Notes under the pieces: generated by a model
What the model was told of the DNA's origin: nothing
The model's database searches: none
Seen by the model: only the letters and a program-made list of their open reading frames with translations
Program-made: the position numbers and the translations under genes
NCBI RefSeq assembly: GCF_024205705.1
Contig: NZ_CP073115.1
Span: 1,984,001 to 2,048,000 of the forward strand
Direction: 5' to 3'
DNA: 64,000 bases
Origin: Neisseria subflava
GTDB lineage: Bacteria; Pseudomonadota; Gammaproteobacteria; Burkholderiales; Neisseriaceae
Shown: one piece after another, positions 51,488-63,199 of the stretch
How the letters are laid out: the number at the start of each line of letters is the position of its first letter
Numbering within the stretch: position 1 is the first letter of the stretch

Positions 51488-51749
51488 GTTGATTCCTTCA
51501 AGAGATCAGGGCCGTCTGAAACCTATTCAGGCCGCCCTATTACAAATATTTAACTCGTTATTTTGCCATGTAAAAGCGATTTCGTCAGCTATTAACATGA
51601 TTAGCGCCGAGCGTTACACGACGGGATTTTGGTTAAGCCAAGATTTTCAGACGGCCTGTTCAAGAGAGTTGAATCGTATTTATTTTCCAACCGGTTTCCC
51701 AATCACAATATGCAGACTGTCGATTCTGACGACACGCCGTGCCGATAAA

Positions 51750-52496
51750 TCAATCTTCGCCGCCAATCTTTTGCAGAAGATTTTCAGCCACCACGCGGCA
51801 TTCGATATTCCGCTTTAACGGTTTCGCGTTCAAATCCTTCAAGGCGGTCTGAAAGTCGGCAAAATCCATCAGCTGCGAACCGAAACGGCGCATATGTTCG
51901 GTATCCTGCTGACAGTCTATCAGCGCAACGCCCAAATCCTCCAGAAATGGGACGGCGCAGGCAAACGCAATCTTTGACGCATCGGGACGCAAGGCAAACA
52001 TCGATTCGCCATAAAACACGCAGCCGATTTGCACGCCGTAAAACCCGCCTGCCAACTGCATTTCGCCTTGTTCATCCGGCAGCCAGCATTCAAACGAATG
52101 CGCATGCCCCTGATGGTGCAGCTTCAAATAGGCCGTCTGAAACGCTGGTTCTATCCACGTTCCGTCCTGTTCCGGACGCGGCACATTGGCGCAATGGGCA
52201 ATCACTTTTTCAAAACAGCGGTTGACCGTTACCCGATACGGCTTGTGGCGCAAAGTTTTGGCGAGCGATCGGCCGATACGCAGGTTTTCCGGCACAATCA
52301 CAGCTCGTGGCGCAACCGCATACCAGAAAAACCAACCGTCGCGGCTAAACCACGGAAAAATCCCCTGCCCATACGCCGACAACAGCCGCCCCGTATCCAA
52401 ATCGCCGCTGACGCCGACCAAGCCGTCGCATTCTGCCAAAGCGTAAGACGGGTCGGGGAAACGATAATCCCGTGGCGCAAGAAAAGGAATCTTCAT
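51750..52496 (-). CDS. aat: Leucyl/phenylalanyl-tRNA-protein transferase
   Basis: A 248-residue GNAT-like enzyme. GLVGVSGDLDTGRLLSAYGQGIFPWF, HSFECWL and LAGGFYGVQIGCVFYGESMF are family signatures. It attaches Leu or Phe to N-terminal Lys/Arg for the N-degron pathway. The start at 52496 (MKIPFLAP) is chosen by analogy with other Neisseria sequences; 52508 is the alternative. The 262-base gap to dapD shows only DUS copies. Confidence 0.9.
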   Translation of the reverse strand: MKIPFLAPRDYRFPDPSYALAECDGLVGVSGDLDTGRLLSAYGQGIFPWFSRDGWFFWYAVAPRAVIVPENLRIGRSLAKTLRHKPYRVTVNRCFEKVIAHCANVPRPEQDGTWIEPAFQTAYLKLHHQGHAHSFECWLPDEQGEMQLAGGFYGVQIGCVFYGESMFALRPDASKIAFACAVPFLEDLGVALIDCQQDTEHMRRFGSQLMDFADFQTALKDLNAKPLKRNIECRVVAENLLQKIGGED

Positions 52497-52513
52497 CGTA
52501 AAGCCCATAAAGT

Positions 52514-52554
52514 TTCAGACGGCCTCAAGCTGAAAATGCCCAAGGCCGTCTGAA
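52514..52554. repeat. DUS pair between fur and aat
   Basis: TTCAGACGGCCT (52514-52525) faces AGGCCGTCTGAA (52543-52554). It may separate the leftward fur and aat transcripts. Confidence 0.6.
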
Positions 52555-52573
52555 AAATCAACATACAAACTGC

Positions 52574-53008
52574 TTAACGTTTGGTTTTGGTTTGGCATTC
52601 GCCACATACGCCGTACATATACAGCGCGTGATCGACGATGCGGTAGCCGTTTTCTTCGGCGATTTTGTCTTGCAGCGCTTCGATTTCCGGATTGTGGAAT
52701 TCGGTTACTTCGCCGCATTTCACGCAGACGATGTGGTCGTGGTGATCGCCTTTGTCCAATTCGTAAACCGCTTTGCCGGTTTCAAAATGGTGGCGTTGCA
52801 AAATGCCGGCCTGTTCAAACTGGGTCAACACACGGTAAATCGTCGCCACGCCGATTTCCACGCCCTCTTCCAACAGGATACGGTACACATCTTCCGCACT
52901 CAAATGCTCCTCGGCATGAGTCTCGAACAAGTCCAAAATTTTCAAACGTGGACCAGTAACTTTCAAACCGCTGTCTTTCAATTGCGCAATGTTGCTGAAT
53001 TTTTCCAT
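52574..53008 (-). CDS. fur: Ferric uptake regulator Fur
   Basis: A 144-residue protein. The winged helix has LSAEDVYRILLEEGVEIGVATIYRVLTQFEQAG; the metal sites are HHDHIVCVKCGEVTEFH and the CGEC tail. It represses iron-uptake genes with Fe(II). The start at 53008 (MEKFSNIAQLKDSGLKVTGPR) is the family norm. It is divergent from bamE, the usual Neisseria order. Confidence 0.96.
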   Translation of the reverse strand: MEKFSNIAQLKDSGLKVTGPRLKILDLFETHAEEHLSAEDVYRILLEEGVEIGVATIYRVLTQFEQAGILQRHHFETGKAVYELDKGDHHDHIVCVKCGEVTEFHNPEIEALQDKIAEENGYRIVDHALYMYGVCGECQTKTKR

Positions 53009-53030
53009 AATATTCAATATCCCTGTAAGG

Positions 53031-53045
53031 TAATAACCGTTATAA
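53031..53045. promoter_or_regulatory. Possible Fur box, fur/bamE gap
   Basis: TAATAACCGTTATAA fits the 7-1-7 Fur dyad at 10 of 14 positions and lies 22 bases upstream of the fur ATG. It suggests autoregulation. Confidence 0.35.
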
Positions 53046-53222
53046 TACGCACTTTCCGCCCGTTTGCCCACTATTGGGCCGTTAAAGGGTGGCAATCTGC
53101 CGCCGGTCTTGCAATTGAAAATCGGCGAAAAGAAAAATTAAGAAGATGATTATCGTTTGCTTTTTAAAAATATTCAAGCGATGATAAACATCTTTCCCGA
53201 AATGACACAGAAAGGTAAGCCC

Positions 53223-53618
53223 GTGAATAAAGCCTTATGCCTTGCCATCGCCGCTATTTTAGGTCTGGCCTCATGCAGTGCCGAGCGCGTATCCAACTTT
53301 CCATCCTACAAACTCAAAATCATTCAAGGTAACGAGCTCAATCCCCGCGCCGTGGTTTCCCTGCGCCAAGGTATGACCCGCGACCAAGTCCAACTGCTGC
53401 TCGGTACACCGCTCCTGCGCGACGCCTTCCATGCCGACCGCTGGGATTACACTTTCAACACCAGCCGCAACGGCATCATCAAAGAACAAAGCAACCTGAC
53501 CCTGTACTTTGAAAACGACGTCCTCGCACGCGCCGAAGGCGATGCCATTCAAAAATCCATCGAAGCCGTTCAAGCCGGACAAAACGTCGTTCCGACCACC
53601 GAAACCAACGCGAAATAA
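53223..53618 (+). CDS. bamE: Outer-membrane assembly lipoprotein BamE
   Basis: A 131-residue lipoprotein. A GTG start at 53223 gives a proper signal with lipobox LASC (Cys18); earlier in-frame starts would bury it. The BamE motif LRQGMTRDQVQLLLGTP and the FNTSRNG segment are present. It supports BamA/D in inserting outer-membrane proteins. GGTAAG precedes the start. dapB follows by 9 bases. Confidence 0.9.
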   Translation: MNKALCLAIAAILGLASCSAERVSNFPSYKLKIIQGNELNPRAVVSLRQGMTRDQVQLLLGTPLLRDAFHADRWDYTFNTSRNGIIKEQSNLTLYFENDVLARAEGDAIQKSIEAVQAGQNVVPTTETNAK

Positions 53619-53627
53619 GGAAGCCCC

Positions 53628-54437
53628 ATGAGCGCATTGAAAATCGCCATTGCCGGCGTCAACGGCCGCATGGGTCGCGTATTGGTTGAAGCGGTCAACA
53701 ACCATCCCGATACCGTCCTCTCTGGCGCACTCGAGCATTCCGGTTCGGAAGTATTGGGTTTGGATGCAGGCTTCGCCTCCGGCCTCAAAACCGGCGTTGC
53801 CATTTCAGACGACGTGGATGCCGTACTGGCTCAAAGCGATGTCCTTATCGACTTTACCCGTCCCGAGCCAACCCTGAAACACCTGCAAAAATGCGTGGAA
53901 AAAGGCGTCAACATCATCATCGGCACGACCGGTTTTGACGATGCAGGCAAAGCCGCCATCCAAGCCGCAGGCGAAAAAATAGGCGTTGTCTTTGCAGCCA
54001 ACTTCAGCGTCGGCGTCAACCTGACCTTCCATATCCTCGACACTGTTGCCCGCGTGTTAAACGAAGGCTACGACATCGAAATTATCGAAGGCCACCACCG
54101 CCACAAAGTCGATGCCCCAAGCGGTACCGCGTTGCGCATGGGTGAAGTCATTGCCGACGCCCTCGGCCGCGACCTCAAAGAATGCGCCGTTTACGGCCGC
54201 GAAGGCCACACCGGCCCGCGCGATCCATCCACCATCGGTTTTGCCACCGTCCGCGCAGGCGACATCGTCGGCGACCACACCGCCCTCTTCGCCACCGACG
54301 GCGAGCGCGTGGAAATCACCCACAAGGCCAGCAGCCGCATGACCTTTGCCGCCGGTGCCGTACGCGCCGCAGTTTGGGCAAACGGCAAAAAAGGCCTGTA
54401 CGATATGCAAGACGTATTGGGTTTGAAAAACCGATAA
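53628..54437 (+). CDS. dapB: 4-hydroxy-tetrahydrodipicolinate reductase
   Basis: A 269-residue enzyme. GVNGRMGR is the NAD(P)-binding loop and EGHHRHKVDAPSGTA holds the catalytic His/Lys residues. It works in lysine and diaminopimelate synthesis. It shares an operon with bamE; AAGG precedes the ATG. Confidence 0.97.
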   Translation: MSALKIAIAGVNGRMGRVLVEAVNNHPDTVLSGALEHSGSEVLGLDAGFASGLKTGVAISDDVDAVLAQSDVLIDFTRPEPTLKHLQKCVEKGVNIIIGTTGFDDAGKAAIQAAGEKIGVVFAANFSVGVNLTFHILDTVARVLNEGYDIEIIEGHHRHKVDAPSGTALRMGEVIADALGRDLKECAVYGREGHTGPRDPSTIGFATVRAGDIVGDHTALFATDGERVEITHKASSRMTFAAGAVRAAVWANGKKGLYDMQDVLGLKNR

Positions 54438-54466
54438 ACCCGCATCATCAGGTTTCATACCTTACA

Positions 54467-54505
54467 AGGCCGTCTGAAAGCACAACATCGATTTTCAGAC
54501 GGCCT
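54467..54505 (+). terminator. Inverted DUS pair between dapB and prmA
   Basis: Copies at 54467-54478 and 54494-54505 with a 15-base loop. Confidence 0.65.
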
Positions 54506-54526
54506 TATTAAAAAGAAAGCCCCACC

Positions 54527-55414
54527 ATGTCCTATCAACAAATCACCATCAACGTCAACGATGCCGTCGCCGAACGCCTTGCCGACGCGCTGATGGAACA
54601 CGGCGCATTGTCCGCCGCCATTGAAGATGCCTACGCCGGTACAGAAAACGAGCAGGCCATTTTCGGCGAGCCGGGCATGCCGACCGAACAAATCTGGCAA
54701 CAAAGCAAAGTCATCGCCCTTTTCGGCGAAAGCGACGATGCCGCTTCCATTATCGAAGCCGCCGCGCAGGAATGCGGTTTGAACGATTTGAAATACACCG
54801 GCGAAATCCTTGAAGATCAAGACTGGGTACGCCTGACCCAAGCGCAATTCGACCCGATTCAAATTTCCGACCGCCTATGGATTACCCCGTCTTGGCACGA
54901 AGCGCCCGACGGCAACGCCGTCAACCTGCAACTTGACCCGGGTCTTGCCTTCGGCACAGGCAGCCATCCGACCACCCGCCTCTGCCTCAAATGGCTCGAC
55001 ACACAGCTCAAAGGCGGCGAAAGCGTATTGGACTACGGCTGCGGCTCAGGCATTTTGGCCATTGCCGCCCTCAAACTCGGCGCAGGCTCCGCCATCGGCG
55101 TAGATATTGACGAACAAGCCATCCGCGCCAGCAAAGACAATGCCGCGCAAAACAACGTTGACGCGCAGTTCTACCTGCCGGACGGCTTGCCGCAAGGCCA
55201 GTTTGATGTCGTTGTCGCCAACATTCTGGCAAACCCGTTGCGTATGCTCGGCGAAATGCTTGCCGCACGCACCAAACAAGGCGGCCGCATTGTTTTATCC
55301 GGCCTTTTGGACGAACAAGTCGAAGAACTCAGCGGCATTTACAGCCAATGGTTCGACATCGAGCCTGCCGAAATCGAAGAAGGCTGGGCGCGATTGAACG
55401 GTGTCAAACGCTAA
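54527..55414 (+). CDS. prmA: Ribosomal protein L11 methyltransferase
   Basis: A 295-residue enzyme with an N-terminal substrate domain and a class I SAM domain: DPGLAFGTGSHPTT, LDYGCGSGILAIAALKLGA and VVANILANPL. It trimethylates L11. Its start has GAAAG and lies after the DUS pair. Full length. Confidence 0.95.
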   Translation: MSYQQITINVNDAVAERLADALMEHGALSAAIEDAYAGTENEQAIFGEPGMPTEQIWQQSKVIALFGESDDAASIIEAAAQECGLNDLKYTGEILEDQDWVRLTQAQFDPIQISDRLWITPSWHEAPDGNAVNLQLDPGLAFGTGSHPTTRLCLKWLDTQLKGGESVLDYGCGSGILAIAALKLGAGSAIGVDIDEQAIRASKDNAAQNNVDAQFYLPDGLPQGQFDVVVANILANPLRMLGEMLAARTKQGGRIVLSGLLDEQVEELSGIYSQWFDIEPAEIEEGWARLNGVKR

Positions 55415-55432
55415 ACCTGTTTTCCAATACAA

Positions 55433-55465
55433 AGGCCGTCTGAAATTTAATCTTTCAGACGGCCT
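55433..55465 (+). terminator. Inverted DUS pair after prmA
   Basis: Copies at 55433-55444 and 55454-55465 with a 9-base loop, then TTTTT. Confidence 0.75.
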
Positions 55466-55608
55466 TTTTGCACTTAAAACGCTGAATATTCCAGCAAAAT
55501 CAGGTATAATTGCCTATTATTTTGACCTTTCGGAACACATCCGCCGCGCCCGTTTGACATTTCATTGTGCGTACGGAAAAATTCCTTGAAATTCAGCAAG
55601 AAAAGACC

Positions 55609-57999
<2,391 letters not shown>

Positions 58000-58014
58000 G
58001 CATGGAAAGATAAA

Positions 58015-58046
58015 AGGCCGTCTGAAAAACTATTTTCAGACGGCCT
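58015..58046. terminator. Inverted DUS pair after gyrB
   Basis: Copies at 58015-58026 and 58035-58046 with an 8-base loop and T-run; it also closes the leftward orphan gene. Confidence 0.75.
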
Positions 58047-58077
58047 TTTTGTTTTCATTTTATTCACAATATTCTTT

Positions 58078-58707
58078 TTATAATCCAAAGTCCGATAACT
58101 TTTTGTGTTTACTTTCAAATAAATCATGAATAAATTGCGGTTCTATTTCTAATAATGATTTTACAGTATCATGGATTTCCCAATACCGTTTACTTGGATA
58201 GTCAATAATATGCCGTAGATACTCCTTAACGAGCGGCACATACTCCATAAACTGCATTTTCGTAACCAGCCAAAACAACTCACTGATAGAAAAATCTGCC
58301 GATGATGCTTTACGAATAATTCTAGCCACAGAAGGAAAGATTTTCTGACGTGCATCATCACCTTTTTGCTGACTCTGATCTGCTTTAGATGCCCAGTAAC
58401 TGATAAAAGCAGACAAGATATGCCGATCTGTATCATCATAACCATGTAAACGATGATCAATCATTCCCTCTGTCTCCCCTTTCTCAAACATCAAAACCAA
58501 AGTATCAAAACCTTCATCAATACCCCAGTGAACAAGCAGGCGTGCTGAATCAAATTGCAATACCTCATTTTCATTGGATAGCAATTTGATTAATCCATCT
58601 ATCCTCTCTTGCGGCACATCCTCCAAGTCAAGCTCTTCTGGAATCGTCGTATAGTCCACATTTTCAGGTACGCTATACAGCAAAAAATCTATTTTTTTCT
58701 CATCCAT
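58078..58707 (-). CDS. AT-rich orphan protein, HEAT-like, possible immunity protein
   Basis: A 209-residue soluble, acidic, mostly helical protein. No catalytic motif is recognised. Repeated helical stretches such as RIDGLIKLLSNENEVLQFDSARLLVHWG recall HEAT-like repeats seen in some toxin-immunity proteins. The gene is far more AT-rich than gyrB and queA on its sides, which suggests recent arrival. An orphan immunity role is only an inference. Confidence 0.6.
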   Translation of the reverse strand: MDEKKIDFLLYSVPENVDYTTIPEELDLEDVPQERIDGLIKLLSNENEVLQFDSARLLVHWGIDEGFDTLVLMFEKGETEGMIDHRLHGYDDTDRHILSAFISYWASKADQSQQKGDDARQKIFPSVARIIRKASSADFSISELFWLVTKMQFMEYVPLVKEYLRHIIDYPSKRYWEIHDTVKSLLEIEPQFIHDLFESKHKKLSDFGL

Positions 58708-58751
58708 TAATTTGACCCTTAGATAACTTGCTTCAGCTGCATATTTTAATA

Positions 58752-58808
58752 GAGCGTTTCAACTGATTTGGATTCTGGACAATCCCAAATAACCAGTTTG
58801 AAACGCTC
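58752..58808. repeat. Inverted repeat between the orphan gene and queA
   Basis: GAGCGTTTCAA and TTGAAACGCTC are perfect 11-base arms (outer), with CTGxTTxGG-like inner matches. It may terminate queA-upstream transcription or mark the border of the orphan gene islet. Confidence 0.5.
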
Positions 58809-58823
58809 CAATCCGTTTCCGAT

Positions 58824-59852
58824 TTATTCCGCTTTCCCCAAAATCATCGCATCGCCATAGCTGAAAAAGCGGTATTCCTGTTCCACCGCATGACGGTAAA
58901 CGCTGCGGATATGTTCCATGCCCGAAAACGCGCTGACGAGCATTAGCAAGGTTGATTTGGGCAGGTGGAAGTTGGTAATCAAGCGGTCGGCAACATTGAA
59001 GCGGTAGCCCGGCGTAATGAAAATATCGGTATCGCCGCGACCGGCTTTCAGACGGCCTGTCTCGCGTGCGGCGGATTCCAAGGCGCGCATGGAGGTTGTG
59101 CCCACAGCCCACACTTTATTGCCGCGCGCTTTGGCGGCTTCAACGGCGGCAACGGTCTCGGCCGGTACATCAAACCACTCGCTGTGCATTTTGTGTTCTT
59201 CAATTTTATCGACGCGCACGGGTTGGAATGTGCCGGCACCGACGTGCAGGGTCACTTCCGCAGTTTCTACCCCTTTGGCTTTCAGACGGCCCAACAATTC
59301 ATCGGTAAAGTGCAAACCCGCCGTCGGCGCGGCCACTGCGCCTTGATACTTGGCGTACACGGTCTGATAGCGGCTGTCGTCTTCATCATCGGCCGCGCGT
59401 TCGATATAAGGCGGCAAGGGCAGATGGCCGTTTTGCTCTAAAAGTTCGTAAACGGTTTGCTCGCCTTCAAATTTCAGGCAAAACAATTCTTCCGCTCGCT
59501 CCATCATGACGGCACGGATATCACCTTCAAAAATCAATTCTGTACCCGGTTTCGGCGATTTGGACGAACGGATATGCGCCAATGCGGTATGTGCGTCCAA
59601 TACCCGCTCAATCAGGGCTTCGATTTTGCCGCCACTGGCTTTTTGGCCGAACAGGCGTGCCTTCATCACTTTGGTATTGTTAAACACCAGCACATCGCCC
59701 GGTGCGACATAATCGGGTAAATCGCCGAAATGTTTGTCTTCAATCGGCAATGTAGGCAAGGCAACCAGAAGCCTGCTACTGCCGCGCACTTCCGGAGGAT
59801 GCTGGGCAATCAGTTTTTCGGGCAATTCAAAATCAAAATCGGAAATATCCAT
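58824..59852 (-). CDS. queA: S-adenosylmethionine:tRNA ribosyltransferase-isomerase
   Basis: A 342-residue enzyme. DFDFELPEKLIAQHP opens the protein; AAPTAGLHFTDELL and HVGAGTFQPVR, then SMRALES and TNFHLPKSTLLMLVSAF are the QueA signatures. It makes epoxyqueuosine in tRNA. The start at 59852 (MDISDFDF) is the family norm; upstream in-frame codons are not. Confidence 0.95.
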   Translation of the reverse strand: MDISDFDFELPEKLIAQHPPEVRGSSRLLVALPTLPIEDKHFGDLPDYVAPGDVLVFNNTKVMKARLFGQKASGGKIEALIERVLDAHTALAHIRSSKSPKPGTELIFEGDIRAVMMERAEELFCLKFEGEQTVYELLEQNGHLPLPPYIERAADDEDDSRYQTVYAKYQGAVAAPTAGLHFTDELLGRLKAKGVETAEVTLHVGAGTFQPVRVDKIEEHKMHSEWFDVPAETVAAVEAAKARGNKVWAVGTTSMRALESAARETGRLKAGRGDTDIFITPGYRFNVADRLITNFHLPKSTLLMLVSAFSGMEHIRSVYRHAVEQEYRFFSYGDAMILGKAE

Positions 59853-60207
59853 TGTCGTGCATACTTTAAAAAAACAGGCGCCATTATACGCGCAAAGTTG
59901 GTTTTCAGACGGCATGTTTTGTCGAAAAACCAATAAATTAGAATAAACGCTCTTGAAAAAATCACTTTTTAACGAAAATCAGCGTTCCTTTCTTTTTTCG
60001 CCGAAAAACGCCTTTTTTCTATCTTTTACTGGACATTTACCGACAAGTTCGGGAAAATAACCAGATTCATTTCTCAGGCTCCGCCCTGTTCCGACATTAT
60101 TTAAACGCCGGATGGCAAACCTACCTTCCGACGTCTCAGGAAATCATCTAAAACCACAGCGGCGCATACCCAATATGCACTTTATGCCGCGCTAAAAAGG
60201 AAAAGCA
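59853..60207. other. Divergent region queA/accB
   Basis: No ORF is supported in these 355 bases. One AT-type DUS complement (TTCAGACGGCAT, 59904-59915) is present. The stretch 59945-60060 is AT-rich and could hold the accB promoter. GGAAAAG sits before the accB ATG. Confidence 0.5.
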
Positions 60208-60669
60208 ATGGATTTGCGTAAATTAAAAAAACTGATTGATTTGGTCGAAGAATCAGGCATTGCAGAAATTGAAGTTACCGAAGGCGAAGAAAAAGTCCGC
60301 ATTACGCGTACCACTGCCGCCGCAGCGCCTATTTATGCTGCTCCGGCACCTGCCGCAGCCGCTCCGGTTGCCGCCCCTGCTGCTGCTGCTCCGGCCGCAG
60401 CCGCTCCAGCCGCAGCCCCTGCCGCTCGCGATTTGTCCAACGCGCAAAAATCGCCTATGGTAGGTACGTTCTATCGCGCTCCCGGCCCTAACGCCGCAGC
60501 TTTCGTTGAAGTAGGTAAACAAGTAAAAGCCGGCGATACTTTGTGCATCATCGAAGCCATGAAGCTGATGAACGAAATCGAAGCCGAGAAATCCGGTGTC
60601 GTTAAAGAAATTTTGGTTGAAAACGGTACTCCGGTCGAATACGGCGAGCCGCTCTTCATCATTGAATAA
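60208..60669 (+). CDS. accB: Biotin carboxyl carrier protein
   Basis: A 153-residue protein. The N-terminal MDLRKLKKLIDLVEESGIAE is followed by an Ala/Pro-rich linker (about 35-72) and a biotinyl domain with EAMKLMNEI, where the Lys is biotinylated. It carries CO2 in acetyl-CoA carboxylase. accC follows, with one small gene between. Confidence 0.96.
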   Translation: MDLRKLKKLIDLVEESGIAEIEVTEGEEKVRITRTTAAAAPIYAAPAPAAAAPVAAPAAAAPAAAAPAAAPAARDLSNAQKSPMVGTFYRAPGPNAAAFVEVGKQVKAGDTLCIIEAMKLMNEIEAEKSGVVKEILVENGTPVEYGEPLFIIE

Positions 60670-60677
60670 TCCGCTTT

Positions 60678-60710
60678 TTCAGACGGCCTTTATCTTCAAG
60701 GCCGTCTGAA
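60678..60710 (+). repeat. DUS pair between accB and yqaE-like gene
   Basis: TTCAGACGGCCT (60678-60689) and AGGCCGTCTGAA (60699-60710) could attenuate the acc transcript. Confidence 0.55.
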
Positions 60711-60740
60711 ATTCCTTTTTCTGTTCATTAAGGACAAACC

Positions 60741-60932
60741 ATGCGTCTGATTTTGGCTATTTTCTTGCCTTGGTTGCAGTTTTTCACCATCGGCCGTCCG
60801 TTTGCAGGCATCATCTGTCTGATTCTGCAGTGTACGCTGGTTGGCTGGATACCGGCAGCCATGTGGTCGGTTTACGCTTTGAGCCAATACAAAACCGACC
60901 AGAAAATCCGCAACGCATTAGGCGGCCGCTGA
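60741..60932 (+). CDS. YqaE/Pmp3-family small membrane protein
   Basis: A 63-residue protein with two membrane spans: MRLILAIFLPWLQFFTIG and IICLILQCTLVGWIPAAMW. It matches the UPF0057/Pmp3 type, linked in other organisms to membrane potential and salt stress. It sits inside the acc operon, 29 bases before accC. AAGGA precedes the ATG. Confidence 0.75.
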   Translation: MRLILAIFLPWLQFFTIGRPFAGIICLILQCTLVGWIPAAMWSVYALSQYKTDQKIRNALGGR

Positions 60933-60961
60933 GGCCGTCTGAACCATCCGGAAAGATTATC

Positions 60962-62323
60962 ATGCTGAAAAAAGTATTGATCGCCAACCGGGGCGAAATC
61001 GCCCTGCGCGTCCTGCGTGCCTGCCGTGAAATGGGCATCGCCACCGTCGCCGTCCATTCCGAAGCCGACAAAGACAGCCTGCACGTCAAACTCGCCGACG
61101 AATCCGTGTGCATCGGCCCTGCCGCATCTGCACAAAGCTACCTCAACATTCCCGCCCTCATTGCTGCTGCCGAAGTCACCGAAGCCGACGGCATCCACCC
61201 GGGCTACGGCTTCCTCGCCGAAAACGCCAACTTTGCCGAACAAGTCGAACAATCCGGCTTTGTCTTCATCGGCCCTAAAGCCGACACCATCCGTCTGATG
61301 GGCGACAAAGTATCCGCTAAACACGCCATGATCGAAGCCGGTGTGCCTTGCGTTCCCGGCTCTGAAGGCGCATTGCCGGACGACGGCGAAGAAATCCTCA
61401 AAATTGCCGATAAAGTCGGTTATCCCGTCATTATCAAAGCATCCGGCGGTGGCGGCGGTCGCGGTATGCGCGTCGTCGAGAAAAAAGAAGACCTCCTCCA
61501 GTCTGTCGAAATGACCAAAGCCGAAGCAGGCGCGGCATTCGGCAACCCGATGGTTTACATGGAACGCTATCTGCAACGTCCGCGCCACGTCGAAATCCAA
61601 GTGATTGCCGACGAACACGGCAACGCCATCTACCTCGCCGAGCGCGACTGCTCCATGCAGCGCCGCCACCAAAAAGTCATCGAAGAAGCACCGGCTCCGT
61701 TCATCACTGAAGAAGAACGCGCCAAAATTGGCAAAGCCTGTGCCGACGCTTGCAAACGCATCGGCTATCGTGGCGCAGGTACGTTTGAATTCCTGTACGA
61801 AGACGGCGAATTCTTCTTTATCGAGATGAACACACGCGTTCAGGTTGAGCATCCGGTTACCGAGCTCATCACCGGCGTGGACATCGTCCAAGAGCAATTA
61901 CGCATCGCATCCGGCCTGCCTTTGCAATACAAACAGGAAGACATTCAAGTCGAAGGCCACGCGTTTGAGTGCCGTATCAACGCCGAAGACCCGTACAACT
62001 TCATTCCAAGCCCGGGCCTGATTGAAAGCTGCCACTTGCCCGGCGGCTTCGGCGTCCGTGTCGACAGCCATATTTACCAAGGCTACCGCATCCCTCCTTA
62101 CTACGACAGCCTGATCGGCAAAGTCTGTGTCGTCGGTAAAGACCGCGACCAAGCCATGGCAAAAATGCGCGTAGCCCTTGCCGAGCTAGCGATTACCGGC
62201 ATCAAAACCAATACGCCGCTGCACCGCGACTTGTTCAGCGATCCGGGTTTCCAAAAAGGTGGTGTCAGCATCCACTACTTGGAACATTGGTTGGAAGAAC
62301 GCAAAGCCAAACAGGATAAATAA
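60962..62323 (+). CDS. accC: Biotin carboxylase
   Basis: A 453-residue ATP-grasp enzyme. ANRGEIALRVLRA opens the protein; GGGGRGMRVV is the ATP loop and FEFLYEDGEFFFIEMNTRVQVEHPVTE the active site. It carboxylates the biotin of AccB. The start at 60962 is chosen (MLKKVLIANRGE); longer in-frame starts run through the yqaE-like gene. Confidence 0.97.
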   Translation: MLKKVLIANRGEIALRVLRACREMGIATVAVHSEADKDSLHVKLADESVCIGPAASAQSYLNIPALIAAAEVTEADGIHPGYGFLAENANFAEQVEQSGFVFIGPKADTIRLMGDKVSAKHAMIEAGVPCVPGSEGALPDDGEEILKIADKVGYPVIIKASGGGGGRGMRVVEKKEDLLQSVEMTKAEAGAAFGNPMVYMERYLQRPRHVEIQVIADEHGNAIYLAERDCSMQRRHQKVIEEAPAPFITEEERAKIGKACADACKRIGYRGAGTFEFLYEDGEFFFIEMNTRVQVEHPVTELITGVDIVQEQLRIASGLPLQYKQEDIQVEGHAFECRINAEDPYNFIPSPGLIESCHLPGGFGVRVDSHIYQGYRIPPYYDSLIGKVCVVGKDRDQAMAKMRVALAELAITGIKTNTPLHRDLFSDPGFQKGGVSIHYLEHWLEERKAKQDK

Positions 62324-62346
62324 TCCCTTGTTTTGACTAAAAATAA

Positions 62347-62384
62347 GGCCGTCTGAAACGCAAAATAAAGTTTCAGACGGCCTT
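62347..62384 (+). terminator. Inverted DUS pair after accC
   Basis: Copies at 62347-62358 and 62373-62384 with a 14-base loop, then T-run. The avtA remnant starts 7 bases later. Confidence 0.75.
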
Positions 62385-62390
62385 TTTTAA

Positions 62391-63170
62391 GGCGAAGCAG
62401 GCTTCTTCAAATACCACGTGGACTTTGACGCGCTGGAAAGCCTGCCCGAACTCAAAGCAGGCAAAATCGGCGCGATTTGCCGTTCGCGTCCGACCAACCC
62501 GACCGGCAACGTGCTGACCGACGGCGAAATGGCGCGGCTGGCCGCTTTGGCGCAAGAACACGGCATTCCGCTGATTATCGACAACGCCTACGGAATACCG
62601 TTCCCCAACATCATTTACAGCGACGTGACGCTGAATTGGCACGAAAACATCATCCTCTGCTTCAGCCTTTCCAAAGTCGGCTTACCGGGCGTGCGCACCG
62701 GCATCATCGTCGCCGCACCGGAAGTGGTCAAAGCCGTCAGCAGTCTGAACGCGATTGTGAACCTGTCGCCTACCCGCTTCGGCGCAGCCATTGCAACGCC
62801 GCTGTTGCGGGACGGTCGTCTGAAACAGCTTTCAGACGACGTCATCCGGCCGTTTTACCGCAATGCCGTCTCGCTGCTCAAGCGCGAGCTGGGCGCATAT
62901 CCGCTGAAAATCCACAAGCCCGAAGGCGTGATTTTCCTATGGCTCTGGTTTGAAAACCTGCCCGTTTCGTCGCAAACTCTGTACGAAATGCTCAAAGCCG
63001 AAGGCACGCTGATTATTCCGGGCGAACATTTCTTCGTCGGCATCGACACGCAGGATTACCCGCACACCCGCGAGTGCATCCGCATGAGCATCGCGCAGGA
63101 CGCGGAAACGCTGGAAAAAGGTATTGCCGCCATCGGCAGGGTGGTGCGCAGTTTGTACGATGCGGTGTAA
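62391..63170 (+). pseudogene. avtA: 5'-truncated valine-pyruvate aminotransferase remnant
   Basis: The frame reads GEAGFFKYHVDFDALESLP from 62391, just after a stop and the accC terminator. It holds the C-terminal part of AvtA with CRSRPTNPTGNVLTDGE, DNAYGIPFP and the PLP lysine in CFSLSKVGLPGVRTGI. About the first 160 residues of the usual roughly 430 are missing. A GTG at 62418 could start a 250-residue product, but the large domain would be incomplete. DUS in and after it are of the GTCGTCTGAA type, unlike the rest of the window. Confidence 0.75.
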
Positions 63171-63199
63171 ACGGTAAAGTTGATAGCCATTCAGTCAAA

